Below, piece by piece: positions 1 through 11,060 of a stretch of 64,000 bases of DNA. The position numbers and the translations under genes were made by a program. The stretch is from Manis javanica. Taxonomy: Eukaryota > Chordata > Mammalia > Pholidota > Manidae. Position 1 is the stretch's first letter, and every line of letters starts with the position of its first letter. The notes beneath the pieces are model-generated. The model saw only the letters and a list, made by a program, of their open reading frames with translations, was not told the origin of the DNA and ran no database searches. Location of the stretch: assembly GCF_040802235.1 (NCBI RefSeq), contig NC_133158.1:42288001-42352000 (forward strand), given 5' to 3'.

Positions 1-240
1 GGCTGAATAATATTCCATTGATGGGCACTCGGGTTGTTTCCAGCTTTTGGCAAGTGTGAGTCATGCTGCCCTGGATGCTGGTGTGCAAGTATCTGTCCTT
101 AGTTCCTTTGGGCGCATTCCCAAGTGTGACATTGCCGGGTCATATGATAATTCTATGTTTAGTTTTTTGAGGAACTGCCGAAAGTTTTCCAATTTGCCCT
201 GATTTACACTCCTGCCAGCAGTGCAAGGGGGTCCTGCCCC
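1..240 (-). mobile_element. L1 fragment (ORF2 3' part), diverged
   Basis: The plus strand is the complement of a LINE-1 ORF2 3' region. It has the same order of phrases (a 'gaataatattccattg' start, a hexamer-like 'tcatatgataattctatg', then 'ggaactgccgaaagttttccaa' and 'cctgccagcagtg') as the clearer copies at about 22.3-22.6 kb and 30.6-30.9 kb. Many substitutions mark it as old. It is cut by the left edge of the window and lies in an RSPH1 intron. Confidence 0.75.
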
Positions 241-245
241 CAGTT

Positions 246-412
246 TTTTTGTAAGTAAGGTTTTACTGCAGCCCAGTCGCACGGATTCGCTTATGAGAGC
301 ATCATCTGCGGCTCTTTTCATGCTTGAGCAGCAAGGTAAGGAGTTGCCACAGACTCTGGATGGCTGGCAAAGCACCCGGCAGTTGGCAAAAGTTTACTGA
401 CCCTAATTCTAA
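246..412. mobile_element. Probable non-autonomous hAT-type DNA transposon remnant
   Basis: The text from 'gtaaggttttactgcagccc' to 'ggcaaaagtttactgaccct' resembles the ancient mammalian element whose ends read like 'cagggg tcggcaaacttttt'. It directly abuts the L1 fragment. The family name is uncertain because the copy is very diverged. Confidence 0.4.
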
Positions 413-846
413 ACAGCGTTTTTCCAAGCACATATGCTGCAACCCGTTCTTGAGTCACAGAGCCAATTCATGGAACTGTGAGCGATGCTTTAGAAAATGA
501 AATGGAAGAGAGGAGAAGCTCTCAAGTGAATTTTGTTTCAGGCTTGAATTCCGAGGCCCTGGGTTGTGATGTGACATGTATTTCCTGCCATGTGTCGCTG
601 TGTTTGGAAGCTGCTCTAGATGTCTGTGTCTGAAGCTTCCTGGGCACTTGTGAAATGTGGATTTGTGAACATTTCCTTTATGGCCCTTAGGGAGAAAGAT
701 GTTAATGCTTTTTAAGTTTTAATCCACTTTATTGTTAATTTGAACAAAACCTCTAGCAGATTCCTGTGTTTGACTGGTCCTTTCTAAATAATATTCACTC
801 CTTTTCCTTTACTTGGAACAAGGTGCCTCAGGCCTGGGGTGCTAGA
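413..846. other. RSPH1 intron sequence, nothing recognised
   Basis: No exon, RNA gene or clear repeat can be supported here. It lies between a DNA-transposon remnant and an MLT1 LTR. Confidence 0.5.
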
Positions 847-1215
847 TGTGTTAGGGCTGCTGTCAGAGTTCCTCAGGCTGGGTGGCTCAAACAGGAAGTT
901 GTTATTTCACAGTCTGGAGGCCAGAAGTGTGAAATCCAGTGTTAGGGGGCTTGGCTCCTCCCCAGGGCAGGGAGGGAGGCTCTGCTCTCTCCTCTGTCCT
1001 CGGCCTGTAGACACCACCTTCTCCCCATGTCTCTGCCTGTCGTCTCCACCTGTGTGTCCAAGTTCCCCTTTGTATAAGGACACCAGTCCTGGTGGACCTG
1101 GGCCCAGCCTAACGACCTCACTGTAACTTGATGAGCTCTATACAAAGTCTATTTCCAAATAAAGCCACATTCTGAGGTGTATTAGTGGTTAGAGGACACA
1201 ATTCAATCCATAGCA
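847..1215 (+). mobile_element. MLT1-type MaLR solo LTR
   Basis: Starts TGTGTTAGGGCTGC and ends near 'cacaattcaatccatagca'. The order of phrases is diagnostic for MLT1: 'cacagtctggaggccagaag', 'ataaggacaccagtc', 'tttccaaataaagccacatt', 'ctgaggtgt'. It is an old ERVL-MaLR LTR in an RSPH1 intron. No internal region is attached. Confidence 0.85.
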
Positions 1216-2487
1216 CTGGAGAAACAGGCCCCCAGGCTCTGGGGTGTCCAGGCAGACATTACCAGGGTTACACTGGGGTCCACTGCTGCAGGGGAGCAAA
1301 GGAAATGGTTTGGGGAGAAGGGGAAGTTGAGGGGTGACAGGAAGCCACCAGAGCTCTGAGCTGGATGGCCCTTCAGAGTTTCCTGAAGGGAGGCAAGGAC
1401 CTTCAACCTCCATACGGATGAGTTACTGGGTACAGGCTGCCCACGGATGAGGGCGTGAAACCTGAGCTATAAGGCCTCCTCTGGTGGAGTGGTCTTCCGG
1501 GCAGATGGTCAAGAGCAGTCAGCTGCCAACACCCCCAGCAGCTGGAGGGGGAGAGCCCGGCGTTGGGGCAGATCCACGGGCAGCCCCAGCACAAGGGAGA
1601 GACACGGACTCCTGGAGGCGGTCCTCAAAGTGTGGGTCCTGGCCTGCAGCCCACGCACTGCTGTCCCAGAGCATGAGTGGGCCGTTCTCTCAATGGGTGA
1701 CAAAACTCAGAACATTTGAAGTCGGATAGGGTCATTTATTTCTGAGTGAGTCTAGGAAAGTGCTAGGCAGGAGTCAGTCACTCTGTCATGGGTGTCACCT
1801 CCTACGTGACTATAATGCTTTCTGTATTTATAGGGTTGATGTTTAGATCTTTGAAATTTTGTGGCAGGTATAAAACTGACCAGTATTCTTGGCAGAATCC
1901 ACATGTTGGCTGTTAACCACTGTTGGAATTCACATTATTATAAAATTTTCCACATTTAGAAGTGACAGACTCTCATTCCACTTCCGCTGAATTTAATTTT
2001 TCTTCCTTGACCCTTGAGATGAGGGCTGCGGTGCTCAGGCCTCTCAGCAGCACCAAAGAGCCATCTTGGGGTATTTTAGGCCCTCCCACGGTGACTCTTG
2101 TATTGCATGGGAAGAATCCGAGAGCTGGGAAATGTGGCTGAGTGATCTCGGCTGCATGGAGTCTCTGTCACTTGTGGCCTGTTGCCAACAGTGGGGAAGT
2201 GGTGGGTCTGGGGCCTCTGGGCTGGGAGCCTCTAGGCTGGGAGCCTGGCACCCCCGTGGGGAGCAGGCACAGTGTGCACCGCGCTCCCGTTTCTCATCCC
2301 GCTTCCTCCAAGACCCACTGTGACCCACGGTCACACTATGGACAGTTGGCAACTGGTCCCATCACCAACTCATGTTGTGAAAATGCTCAAATGCAATTCA
2401 AAGCCTGTCCCTCCTCTGCTCACCTTAAATACCCTGCAGCGATTTTATGACCCTGTTGGTAAATTTTCATTTTTAAACTTAAAATAG
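1216..2487. other. RSPH1: RSPH1 intron upstream of the first visible exon
   Basis: No MORN-repeat exon of RSPH1 could be found in this stretch, so the preceding exon must lie left of the window. The intron ends in the acceptor 'aacttaaaatag' at 2487, which has a weak pyrimidine tract. Confidence 0.55.
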
Positions 2488-2647
2488 GAAAGAGGAGAAG
2501 AGGAAGAGGAGGAGGAGACGTTGGTACCCGTCATTCCAAAGTGGAAAGCGACCAAAATCACAGAGCTGGCGCTGTGGACCCCAACCCTCCCCAAGGAGCT
2601 GCCACCAGGGGACAGAGCTGTCCAGGGAGAGGCCCAGGGAGCCGAGG
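2488..2647 (+). CDS. RSPH1: RSPH1 exon, poly-Glu and PKWKAT segment
   Basis: 160 bp, acceptor 'aaaatag', donor G|GTAGGGG. It reads from [10 protein letters not shown] through [14 protein letters not shown] to QGEAQGAE with one base left over (phase 1). The glutamate run is coded by a purine tract of GAA/GAG codons. The PKWKAT-to-TLP stretch is almost identical to human RSPH1, whereas the sequence after it is free to drift. Confidence 0.93.
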
Positions 2648-5600
2648 GTAGGGGGCCGTGGGCTGGCTCCCTGGGAAGCTGCTAGGGGTGCTCCGGGTGC
2701 TGGCTGCCACGGGGCGCTTTGGGATTGCATCCTCCCAGGGAGGCTAAGGAGGAGAAAGCGGCGGGGCTGATGGATGGAGGGGGAGATCAGGCCCCCCTCC
2801 ACTGCGGCGGGTCCCGTGGCTGAAATGTCCATTGTGCCCCGGGGACCTTCCCCTGCAGCCAGGCCACTGAGTGGCTGTGGGCCTGGCCTCAGGCCACCAG
2901 GCCGACAGGCTGGGGCCACAGCCCTTTGTGTGCGGGTCTGCACAGTGCTGCTGCGGGCAGAAGTGCCGGGGTTGCGGAGGGCTGGGGTGGGGGTCTCACT
3001 GTGGCGGGGGACTGAAAGCCAGCTCGAACTGGCCAAGTGACGGATACTGGCACTAGTCCTGGGTTCACATGGGTGGTTGCAGGGGATGGGAGGGCACAGG
3101 CTGGTCACTGGCCTTGGGAGCGGCTCTGCCTGCTGGAGGGGGGTCTCTCCCCGGGAGACCGGTGCCTGCCGACTTACCAGATGTCTCCTGATGGGCTCAA
3201 GAGCCCGGGGGAGCAGAGAGCTTGTCTTTCTGAATGTTGTGAGGAGCCTTGGGGAGCAGGTTCTTCAGCCCGCACATGGGCGGTGGTGCCGTGGACGTCC
3301 AGGCTGGGCTGCAGGGGCTTCTGTGGGCATCAGGCGGCCCCCCGGGGCTGCGGGGCCTGAGCCACACTCCACCTGCCCTTGCTCCCCAGCAGGCAGGCCT
3401 GAGCCTGTGGAGGAGACCCAGGTTCCAAAGGACGTTTCTGAGGGGGAGATGGATTCCATGAGGCCTGGAGAGGAGGACATTGACGCGGCCCAGGAGGGGG
3501 GCCCTGAGTACGGCCGGGAGGAGGTCCGCGACACCGACAACGCTGACCAGGGTGAGCAGGCTCTGCGGGGCTAGGAGGCCGCACCCTGCAGCAGGCTGCC
3601 CTTAGACGGGTCTGGGGGCCCAGGGGTTCTGCTGTGACTCATGCCCGTGAGCTCAGGGGTGCCCACGGGCGTGCTGCCCCGTTGGGGTGTGCGTGCAGAC
3701 CCCAACCAGCCAGACAGCATGGGCGACAGATCTCAGGCTCTGCCATTAGCTGATGTCCATTTCACGGAGAGGGCAGGCCTTGGCTGCAGAGTCCCCTGAG
3801 ACGTTTATAACATGGCTTTATTTTACTCCACGGTTTTTACCATGGCAGAGCCGTGGGAGTGTGGTTAGGGGCTAGCAGTGCCTAGCAGTGCTGGGCACCA
3901 GCCCTTTTCCCGTGGGTTTGAGGTTCCATTAAGTAGAAGCTTCTGCCCCAGCAGGTCCTGGGACAGGGATTTGCCCAGAGTCTGCTCAGGGCTCCAGGTT
4001 CCTGGAATCTTTAGTCTTTCCTCAAGTGCTGTGGGCGCAGCCAGAAAACTAAGAGAGGGTTCTCTTCTTTCAGCCCAATTTCTTCTGTTTTAAGTGGAAT
4101 ACCTTGGTGGTGAGGGAGCTGTGGTCTGGGATGGCCTGGGAATGCGAGGCCCTACTGTCGCCTGGCTCCAGACAGTGCCCACTCGGCCTGGGGCCACATG
4201 CAGTTCAGCTCGTCTCTGATGTAAATTAAGAGCAAATAGCCTTCCCACTCTTTTGAAAATAGCTGAAATAATCAAATCACATAGAACAGTTTTCTATCCA
4301 AATGCCATAAACACATAACAGAATTAGGCTTTCGTTGGCAGTAATGATCCTAAATGCTGTCGTCACGCACCATGGAAGCAGGATCTGCTGGCTGTGTGGC
4401 CTTGTGGCCAGAACCCCGGCCTCACCAGTGAGTGGATGGGTAATAATGCCCCTCAGGGGCTCAGTGCCCTTGGGACCTGTGAGGATGGAGGAGCTGATGT
4501 CCACAGAGGTCTCGGCCACGGAGATGCTCCGCTTGGAGGGCCTCTGCAGACACCGAGCACCACTGGCATGGAGACGCTGTGTGTGCCCGGCCTGTGTGGA
4601 TTGGAGAGGCCAGCATGGGGAGCAGGGGCTTAACAGCAGCATGCCTGTGAGTGCCCGCATGTGCCTGCTGGGTCAGGACAGGTGCATGACGCACCTGGGC
4701 AACTTCAGGGAGCATTTCCGGGAGGCGTACCTGCGGGAGAGTTGAGAGGGCTAGAGGCGGCACCCGTGGGGGAAATCTGGAAGGAAAGGCCTCCCAGGCA
4801 GAAGCAGTGTCTGTGCGCAGGGGTGTGTGGGGAGCAGGGCCAGGTCTGCTGGGCTGAGAGGCTGGGCCCTTTCTGATGGCCTTTCCTTGAGAGCTTGTGG
4901 TGAAACCTGGACTTGATTGTGGGTGAAGTTGGGGGTGTTGAGGACCCAGCAGGGGATGGGTCCACTGGGTCTGGGCCAGGCAGGGTCAGGGGCTCTGCTC
5001 AGGAGTGAGGCCTTACCTTCCCAGAAATCAGGGTGCAGGGAGTGAAAAGAGGGGCAGGCATGAACAGTGAGGACAAGGGATCCCAGATGTGGCCGGGAGA
5101 GGTTGGGCTGAGTCGGTGATCCACCAGGACCGGGATCACGGCCTTGGACAAAAGGAATGTTTCCTTAGCTCAGTGGGTTCAGCCTCCAGAGGACAGTTGG
5201 CAATACCCAGAGACCTGGGGGCTGGGGCTGGGGTGCACAGTGCCACTGCGTCTTCTAGAATAGATTCCAAAATGCCAACGGTGGCTTAAATGAAAAATGT
5301 GCTAAAATAAAAAATGGGCCTTGTAAGCAAAATATTTCATCAAAATAATGTTCACGATCTATGTAATTATGATTCCTACATTAAATCTGAGGTACACCCT
5401 TCAAATTTGTTGCTACAGCCAGCAGTGAGAGTTACTAAAACTTAAAAACAAATCATTCTAGATTTCATGAAGCACTTAAAATCACTTTTAAGAATGTTCC
5501 AAGTTCCTGCTTTTCTTTTTATTAATATAAGGATCAAACACTGACATGCCTTATTCATAAAGCTGTTGTGTTTGGACAGAGTATGGAGGCAAAAGATGAA

Positions 5601-5901
5601 TTGCTGTGCTCGTGCTCACTTAGCTGAATTGCCTTAGCAATTACTTTGAATATATCTTTTGCCTAGTTTATTACTGGTACCAAAAGAAAACTACAAAAGT
5701 CTGTATAAGAAAACTTTAACATTCTATCTTTTGCCTGATAAATGCTTAATATTTATAATATTTATTGCAAAATATCTGTTAGCAAATGAAGAATTTTAAA
5801 ATTAAAAAAAGTGTATGAAATATATTCATGTTTCTCTTTTCTTCCCAGGTAACATTAGTTTGGAAGAAGAAGAAACTCGACAGTCAGAAACACCAGAGTA
5901 A
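2488..5901 (+). CDS. RSPH1: Radial spoke head component 1, C-terminal part (three spliced exons: 2488-2647, 3390-3551, 5849-5901)
   Basis: RSPH1 is a radial-spoke-head protein of motile cilia and sperm flagella. It is needed for central-pair/radial-spoke signalling, and its loss causes primary ciliary dyskinesia in people. Only the last three coding exons are in the window, about 124 residues. They encode the acidic C-terminal tail that follows the MORN repeats. Exon one carries the hallmark segment [19 protein letters not shown] just after a poly-Glu run. The last exon ends in [12 protein letters not shown] before TAA, close to the human [12 protein letters not shown] end. The splice phases fit: the exons end in phase 1, phase 1 and stop. 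All introns are GT-AG. The MORN-repeat exons lie left of position 1. The reading frame is unbroken, so the gene looks functional. Confidence 0.93.
3390..3551 (+). CDS. RSPH1: RSPH1 penultimate coding exon with tandem NAGNAG acceptor
   Basis: The acceptor is 'ctccccagcag', two AGs three bases apart (3388-3389 and 3391-3392). The exon may therefore start at 3390 or at 3393, with one residue gained or lost and the frame kept. It encodes a Glu/Asp-rich tail including [14 protein letters not shown], which matches human EGEMDMRPGDEDAD. The donor is CAGG|GTGAGC. An intron of about 2.3 kb follows. Confidence 0.9.
3552..5848. other. RSPH1: RSPH1 last intron
   Basis: GT-AG intron of about 2.3 kb. The left half is GC-rich and unique. 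Around 4385-4500 there is a weak MIR-like stretch ('tgtgtggccttg' followed by 'gggtaataatgcc'). The right third (5290-5820) is AT-rich with no recognisable element. It ends in the pyrimidine tract 'tttctcttttcttcccag'. Confidence 0.6.
5849..5901 (+). CDS. RSPH1: RSPH1 terminal coding exon and stop
   Basis: Starts GT AAC ATT, completing the glycine codon split by the intron, and reads [17 protein letters not shown] then TAA at 5899-5901. This matches the conserved human end [17 protein letters not shown] apart from the last few residues. Confidence 0.94.
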
Positions 5902-6019
5902 GATGCAGCAAGTCAACAGAATAGATGCGATCATAAACATGCTTCTGTTACTTGGGTAGTTAAATCCTGATCAATTATTAATCTCTCTTAGTTCTTTGTT
6001 GAAATTGTTTACAATTGCA

Positions 6020-6025
6020 AATAAA
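6020..6025 (+). terminator. RSPH1: RSPH1 polyadenylation signal AATAAA
   Basis: The first AATAAA after the stop codon lies 119 bases downstream of TAA and gives a short 3' UTR of about 140 bases. 'tgtcctttgtgtctg' follows as a possible GU-rich element. Confidence 0.7.
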
Positions 6026-6044
6026 TTTCTCCATTGTCCTTTGT

Positions 6045-7331
6045 GTCTGAAGGAGCCTCTGGTTTGAGTTCTTTCACGATACCAGGTTCCTCTGCTCTAG
6101 TGTTTACTGGTGATCTCTGGTTGGGGGAAAACGTCATCCAGCTGTAACTCCACAGGTGGTTAATGGAAGCGGGCCTCTGGCTGAGCCTGTAACTGTACTC
6201 AAGGTTCTCTCTCAGATTCCCTCCAGAGGGCTGGGGAAACATCCAGAAGATCAGCATTCCTGTGTACAACTGTTGTCAACACAACACAGTGAATGTACTG
6301 CAGGCTCAGCCTGGAAGCCGGCCTTGCCATAAGGGGGTGAGCCGCCCCAGCCCCACAGATTCAGCATCCCAATGTGGATTCAGGGCTCTCTGCGGATGGC
6401 CTAGGGGAGGGCTGCCACAGGGTGGCTCTGGTCTGCAGCATGCACTCTTAGGTCTTCTTGTGGCCCCATCAGATGTCTGAAGCACTGGCCCCTCCTGACC
6501 CCACTCCCCTCAGGCCTGGATGTGAAGCCATGCGCTCCCCGAGGAGCCCCTGCCTCCCGTCATGCCCAGCTCTGCCACATCCGTCCTCTTCTGTCCAGAG
6601 TGTCCAGATGGCAGGAGTCTTCAGCTCACCCCAAATACCTGCATGGTTGGTTTGCTCAACCCCAGTCACACTTTTAAAGAGCCTCTGGGGTCTCTTTAAG
6701 AAAAAGCACACAGCATTATGAATATAAAGTTACATTAAAACAAATATTTTTTTAGCATAAGAAATTTCAAAAAAAGTTACCAACTAAAAAGTTGACAAAT
6801 CCATAAATAGTATAACATCCAGAAAACTATAGGATATTGTCATTAGTTGACACATAATACACCTAACACTTCTTTGCCTACACTTTTTGCCACATACTCT
6901 TTGCCTTTTCTTACAGTAATTTTCTAGAATTTTCTATAGGGAGATTAGCAAGTAGTTAGTTGTTCCTTTAGCACTATTTACCAATCACTGACAGTTGAGT
7001 GAGGGCCGCCTTTATATTGGAAGAGCCTCAGGCTGGGGAGCTTCCTGCACCACCCGGCCCTTCACAGGCGTTTTGCTGTTCACATTACTGATTTGGAAGA
7101 GACCACGCCACTGCCCGCCAGAATATTTCACCTTCTGGATGTGTCTGGGTTCTCTTGGCTGGTTCTTCTATCCCCTTTATTTCTCTTATTCAAGAAGTTA
7201 TAGCGGAGGTGTAGGGTGTAGGGACCAAGGGCAGGCTGCCCCAAGATGTGCTACTTTGACATGCAGATTATTTTGAGCTGAAAGCCATCAAGAACAAAAA
7301 AGGTGCAGGAAGATACTTTGACTCCCCCACT

Positions 7332-7332
<1 letters not shown>
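6045..7332. other. Intergenic, no gene recognised
   Basis: Mixed unique sequence with an AT-rich part at 6715-6960. I found no coding exon or clear repeat apart from the microsatellite that follows. Confidence 0.5.

Positions 7333-7384
<52 letters not shown>
7333..7384. repeat. (AC)n microsatellite
   Basis: About 26 uninterrupted AC units. The length and purity make it probably polymorphic. Confidence 0.98.
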
Positions 7385-7388
<4 letters not shown>

Positions 7389-7693
7389 CTGCATAAAAAG
7401 AATTTAGATGGAGGCATCACTCTGAGGAGGGTTTTCACCATAGAGTGCTGCGTTCTCATGTGAGCTGGGGCAGACAGGAAGGAAGGTGACAGAGCCCATC
7501 TGTTAGAGCTCCTCTCTGGGCCCCATTGTTCTGGGGGGCCCATCAAGCATTTTTTTTTTTTTATCAACATGTACTCTTTTCATATTCCTGTGAATCACTT
7601 CCCTTTTTCTTTGAAGTCTCAGCCCCGCACCCCTTCTCCTGGGCTCAGGATGACATCCAGACCTCATTCCCTGGCTGTATTTGGAACTGTTAC

Positions 7694-8210
7694 TGAGACA
7701 GGGACCGTGGGGTGTAGTCAGAGCAGGGTGAGGGCCTCCGGAAAAAGCAAGGCAGGATAATTACAGTCAGAGCAATGTAACTACAGGCAAGGAAACCCCC
7801 TGCCAAAACTCTGTGTTAAATGTTAAGCTCTGCAGTCATTCTTCAGCAAGATCAGTTGATACTCCCCAGTTAAAGGAAAGCAGCCCATGTTTTTATTATG
7901 CTATTTGTTTGTAATCACGTGCAAGATTCACTTTAGCATGCTAAAAGGGATTTAATATCTCATCAAGGACAAACATCCTAAGGCCACTTTGAACAAGTCC
8001 ACACCCTAAGCCCTTTATCAGTTCCTTAAAATCCTCAACTGCCTATAAATCCCCTAGCCAACTAACCACCCCCGGCTCTCTTGTCCCCTCCTGGCCTGAG
8101 CCAGGAGCTGTCTTCTCACTGTATCTCTCAATGAAAGTCTCCTTGGCTCTCCTACCTTGGGTGTTTGCTAAGTTCATTCTTCGACTCTGCAAACAAGAAC
8201 CCCTGCATCA
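7694..8210 (+). mobile_element. Solo ERV LTR (class I like), copy A
   Basis: 517 bp starting TGAGACAGGGACCGTG and ending CCCCTGCATCA, flanked by the 4-bp duplication TTAC (7690-7693 and 8211-8214). It contains a TATA-like 'gcctataaatcccc' about 170 bases before the end and the U5-like 'ctctcctaccttgg...taagttcattcttcgactctg'. No gag/pol/env lies beside it. It is a relative of the inverted LTR at 9156-9888. The 4-bp duplication and the layout fit a gammaretrovirus-like ERV1. Confidence 0.8.
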
Positions 8211-8214
8211 TTAC

Positions 8215-9022
8215 CGGCTGAGATGCTGCTTCTCCCAGGATCATGTCTTGTAGGTAAAGAAGAATGAAGCCAACAGACAAGAGTACAAAGCAACCAGCAA
8301 GGCTTTCCAAGAGGGGTGGAAAGGAGAAGGATCCCACCAATCAGGAGGGGCTCCAAGGGAGGAAGCTGCTTGGGCCGCAGTGTCTAGGGGATTGTCAGCA
8401 CCGGAAGGGAGGAAGTCCATCTGGCTGCCTAGAACCTGTTGCTAGGGCTGGGCTGGAATCAGAAGCCCCCTTATTTCTCAGGCTGACCATTTCAGGGGGT
8501 GGTTTCTTATGTGTCCTGCTTGGCCGGCTGACCGCCAGTGCCTGGTGTCAGCATCCTGCTTGGCCAGACTCTCCTAGAGCAACACGTCCTGTCCTGGCTG
8601 CCCCACCAGTTACCTCCCGCCTCAGCACCCATGTCTATGGCTTCCCTGTCAGTATGCTATGAAGCTGTGTTTCTTTCTCCTGTTAATCTGTCTTGTGTCC
8701 TCATGTCATTTGATTCCTAAACGAGCTAGAAGAACCTTGAGGAGTAAAGGAAATTTCTTCCTCCCAGCAATGGAGTCACTGTCTGAATGGTCAGCTAGAC
8801 CCACCATCTGTGTACCTCCTGTTTCAGATCAGAGGAGCAGTGTGTCTGGTTGACCCTGGACCAGCTCAGTGGCAGTCCGGTCCCACTCCCGTCCCCATGC
8901 TGCTGAGAGCACTGCCCATCGTGCTATGTCCTAGCTTCCCATCCGGGCCCTTCAGTCACTCACTTCACATTTTCAATACCATTTGATGCTCTTTGAATAA
9001 ATCAATTTCATTATTGCCTTAG
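8215..9022. other. Intergenic, no gene recognised
   Basis: Unique-looking sequence between two ERV LTR regions. No coding or RNA feature is supported. Confidence 0.45.
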
Positions 9023-9155
9023 TGTCTTAGGGCTGCTGTGACACATCACCACAACAGGGTAGCTTCAGGAGACGCACATTTATTCTCTCACAGTTCTTGA
9101 GGCTGCAGTCGAAACCAGGGCTGCATGCCTGCAGAGACTCGGTGGGGGGCGGTCC
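9023..9155 (+). mobile_element. MLT1 LTR, left part only
   Basis: Starts TGTCTTAGGGCTGCTGTGAC and contains 'cacatttattctctcacagttct'. It stops abruptly where the ERV LTR begins at 9156. The rest of the MLT1 does not resume after that LTR. Confidence 0.75.
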
Positions 9156-9888
9156 TGAGATGGGGACCGTGGGCTTGACAGAATGAACTTAGCAGTCAAG
9201 GTAGGAGAGCCAGGGAGACTTGTATTGAGAGAGACAGTGAGAGAATACTGCTCCAGCTCAGGCCAGGAGGGGACAGGAGAGCCCGGGGTGGTGTGTTGTC
9301 TAAGGGGTTTATAGGCAGTTGAGAGACAAAGAGCTAGGGATGCAGACCCACCAGATGGGCTCTGAATGTTTATCTTTAAAGAGACACTAAGTTTCGGTTT
9401 TCCGGACTATTTTGCAGAGTTAACATAAGAAATTTACTGCTTTGATCCTTTCCAGAATAGCAGGTTCTTGGTTTCAGAGCATATCAATCAAGGCTGCTTG
9501 TCTTGCTTTCAAGATCAGCTGAGTTACTGACTTGATTCCGGCTGGAGGAGGAAAAGCAGCCTCTGGGCAAAGTTAAAGATAAACTGGGCCTTTTAGCCAC
9601 TAAAGTAAATTTTATAATAGCCTCATTTAATTTACACAAACAAGACATGGGCTGTGCTGAGGTATTTTCTTATCTGGGGGATGTTCAAACATTCCAGGCC
9701 AGGTTATTCCTGGCTTTTTAGTTTTAACTAATCTTCACTGAAGAATGCTTATATTCCTACTTTGATATTTTACTTTAGAGATTTAATGTGACTCTGTCTT
9801 TACTTAATTGTTTAATACTGAGTTTTGGTAGGGGTCTTTTTCTAGAGGCCCTCACCCTACTCTGACTACACCCACGGTCCCTGTCTCA
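9156..9888 (-). mobile_element. Solo ERV LTR (class I like), copy B, inverted
   Basis: The complement starts TGAGACAGGGACCGTG and ends GGTCCCCATCTCA, about 733 bp. On that strand it has 'tgcctataaaccccttag' and 'ctctcctaccttgactgctaagttcattctg', the same promoter and U5 landmarks as copy A. The middle of U3 differs, so the two are different subfamilies. The flanks (ggtcc / ctat) do not show a target duplication. Confidence 0.78.
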
Positions 9889-10535
9889 CTATGACCTGAA
9901 CCTCTTTTTTCTTTATGGCATTTGTCATAATTCACAGTCCATTCATTCACTGGATATTCCTGAAAGCCGGCTGTGTGCCAGTGTGCTTGGAGCTGGGGTC
10001 AGAGCAGAGACAGTCTTCAAGTATTTATTACTCGAACCCCCACTACAAAGTCGGTGATGCAGCAAAAAGCAGCCAGACTCCCCTGAACATACTGGCCGAA
10101 GCCCTGACCACTTAGGGAATGCATTCTCCCTGTTTCTATTGGGTGCCCACATCTTTCTGTCCCTGTTCATCATCTCTACGATTGTGGCAATCAATTTTTC
10201 TGATCGTCACATTTTCCACAATGCGATACAAGTGAAATGCCAACAGATGGCGAAGCGAAAATTTGAATCTTGCAAAAGATGTAGGATTTAAGGGCATCAA
10301 TTAAACTTAGGTTGGAGGATTGCTCAAATCATACACAAAGCTACTGACATGGAAGTTCTGGAAAAGCTAGGGTGTGAGAAAGTCAACACAGAGCTGTAGC
10401 AAGGCCTTCAAAATGCTATAGCTTATTTCAATCAGAGCATTATGAAGAGCCCTTGGGAAAATTAAGGGCCATGAACATTTTTGTACAAATGACCCTCCTG
10501 ATGCACTTAAACTTCATAAGTCACACATGAAGTCA
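9889..10535. other. Intergenic, possible L2-like trace
   Basis: 9935-10015 ('ccattcattcactggatattcc ... gctgtgtgccag') has the style of an L2/CORE-type 3' end. The rest (10200-10535) resembles no family I recognise and has stops in all frames. Confidence 0.35.
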
Positions 10536-10559
10536 GAGATGTTATGTGCTTGTCAATGA

Positions 10560-11060
10560 AAGATTCATTTAAGTCAATGAAAGATTCATTTAAGTTACCT
10601 TGAGATAAAGACAGAGTTTTATTCGAGCTTGGCTGAGGACTAAAGGCTGAAACATTAAATCCCACAGGCAGGAGAATGTTTCAAGCAGCCCAGGTCTTAC
10701 AAAGTTTTTATATCCTCAGGGAGAAAAGCAAAAATAATTTCAAAGGGGTTCGTCCATTTGCACAAAATACACGGTGCTAAAGAAAGGGTTGGGTGGACAC
10801 ATCTTGGCACAAAAGGGCATTAAGGTGGGGGGGGGGCACACACTTTCCTGCTCATCTTGTGTCCTTGACCAGAACCCGGAGACAGATGGGATATGCTGTT
10901 TAGCCTTAACTTGGTTTTAATTAGCAGGTGGTATTATAGAGTTAGAAAGCTTAATTTTCAAGGGTGGCCATATGAGACTCTCAGAATTAATGAAACTTAA
11001 GCCTTAGAAATCTTTTGGGTGGTCCCTGGTATGCAGGTCGGCGTCCTTTATTTCACAGTC
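10560..11060 (-). mobile_element. Probable solo ERV LTR, inverted
   Basis: On the minus strand a TATA box (gatataaaaac, near 10704-10713) is followed about 90 bases later by AATAAA (plus 10618-10623) and 'actctgtctttatctcaagg'. This is the promoter-then-polyA spacing of a retroviral LTR R region. A 20-bp phrase around its downstream end is duplicated (10551-10600). I could not fix the outer ends or find a target duplication. Confidence 0.55.

Noticed and set aside
2479..3108. 209-codon minus-strand ORF
   Set aside because: Overlaps an RSPH1 exon on the other strand in GC-rich DNA. It has no domain and no conservation that I can see.
7268..7570. ORF containing a poly(Val-Cys) run
   Set aside because: Translation of the (AC)n microsatellite.
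10200..10535. Possible processed pseudogene or transposase trace
   Set aside because: No frame stays open and I recognise no family. Kept only as unassigned intergenic DNA.
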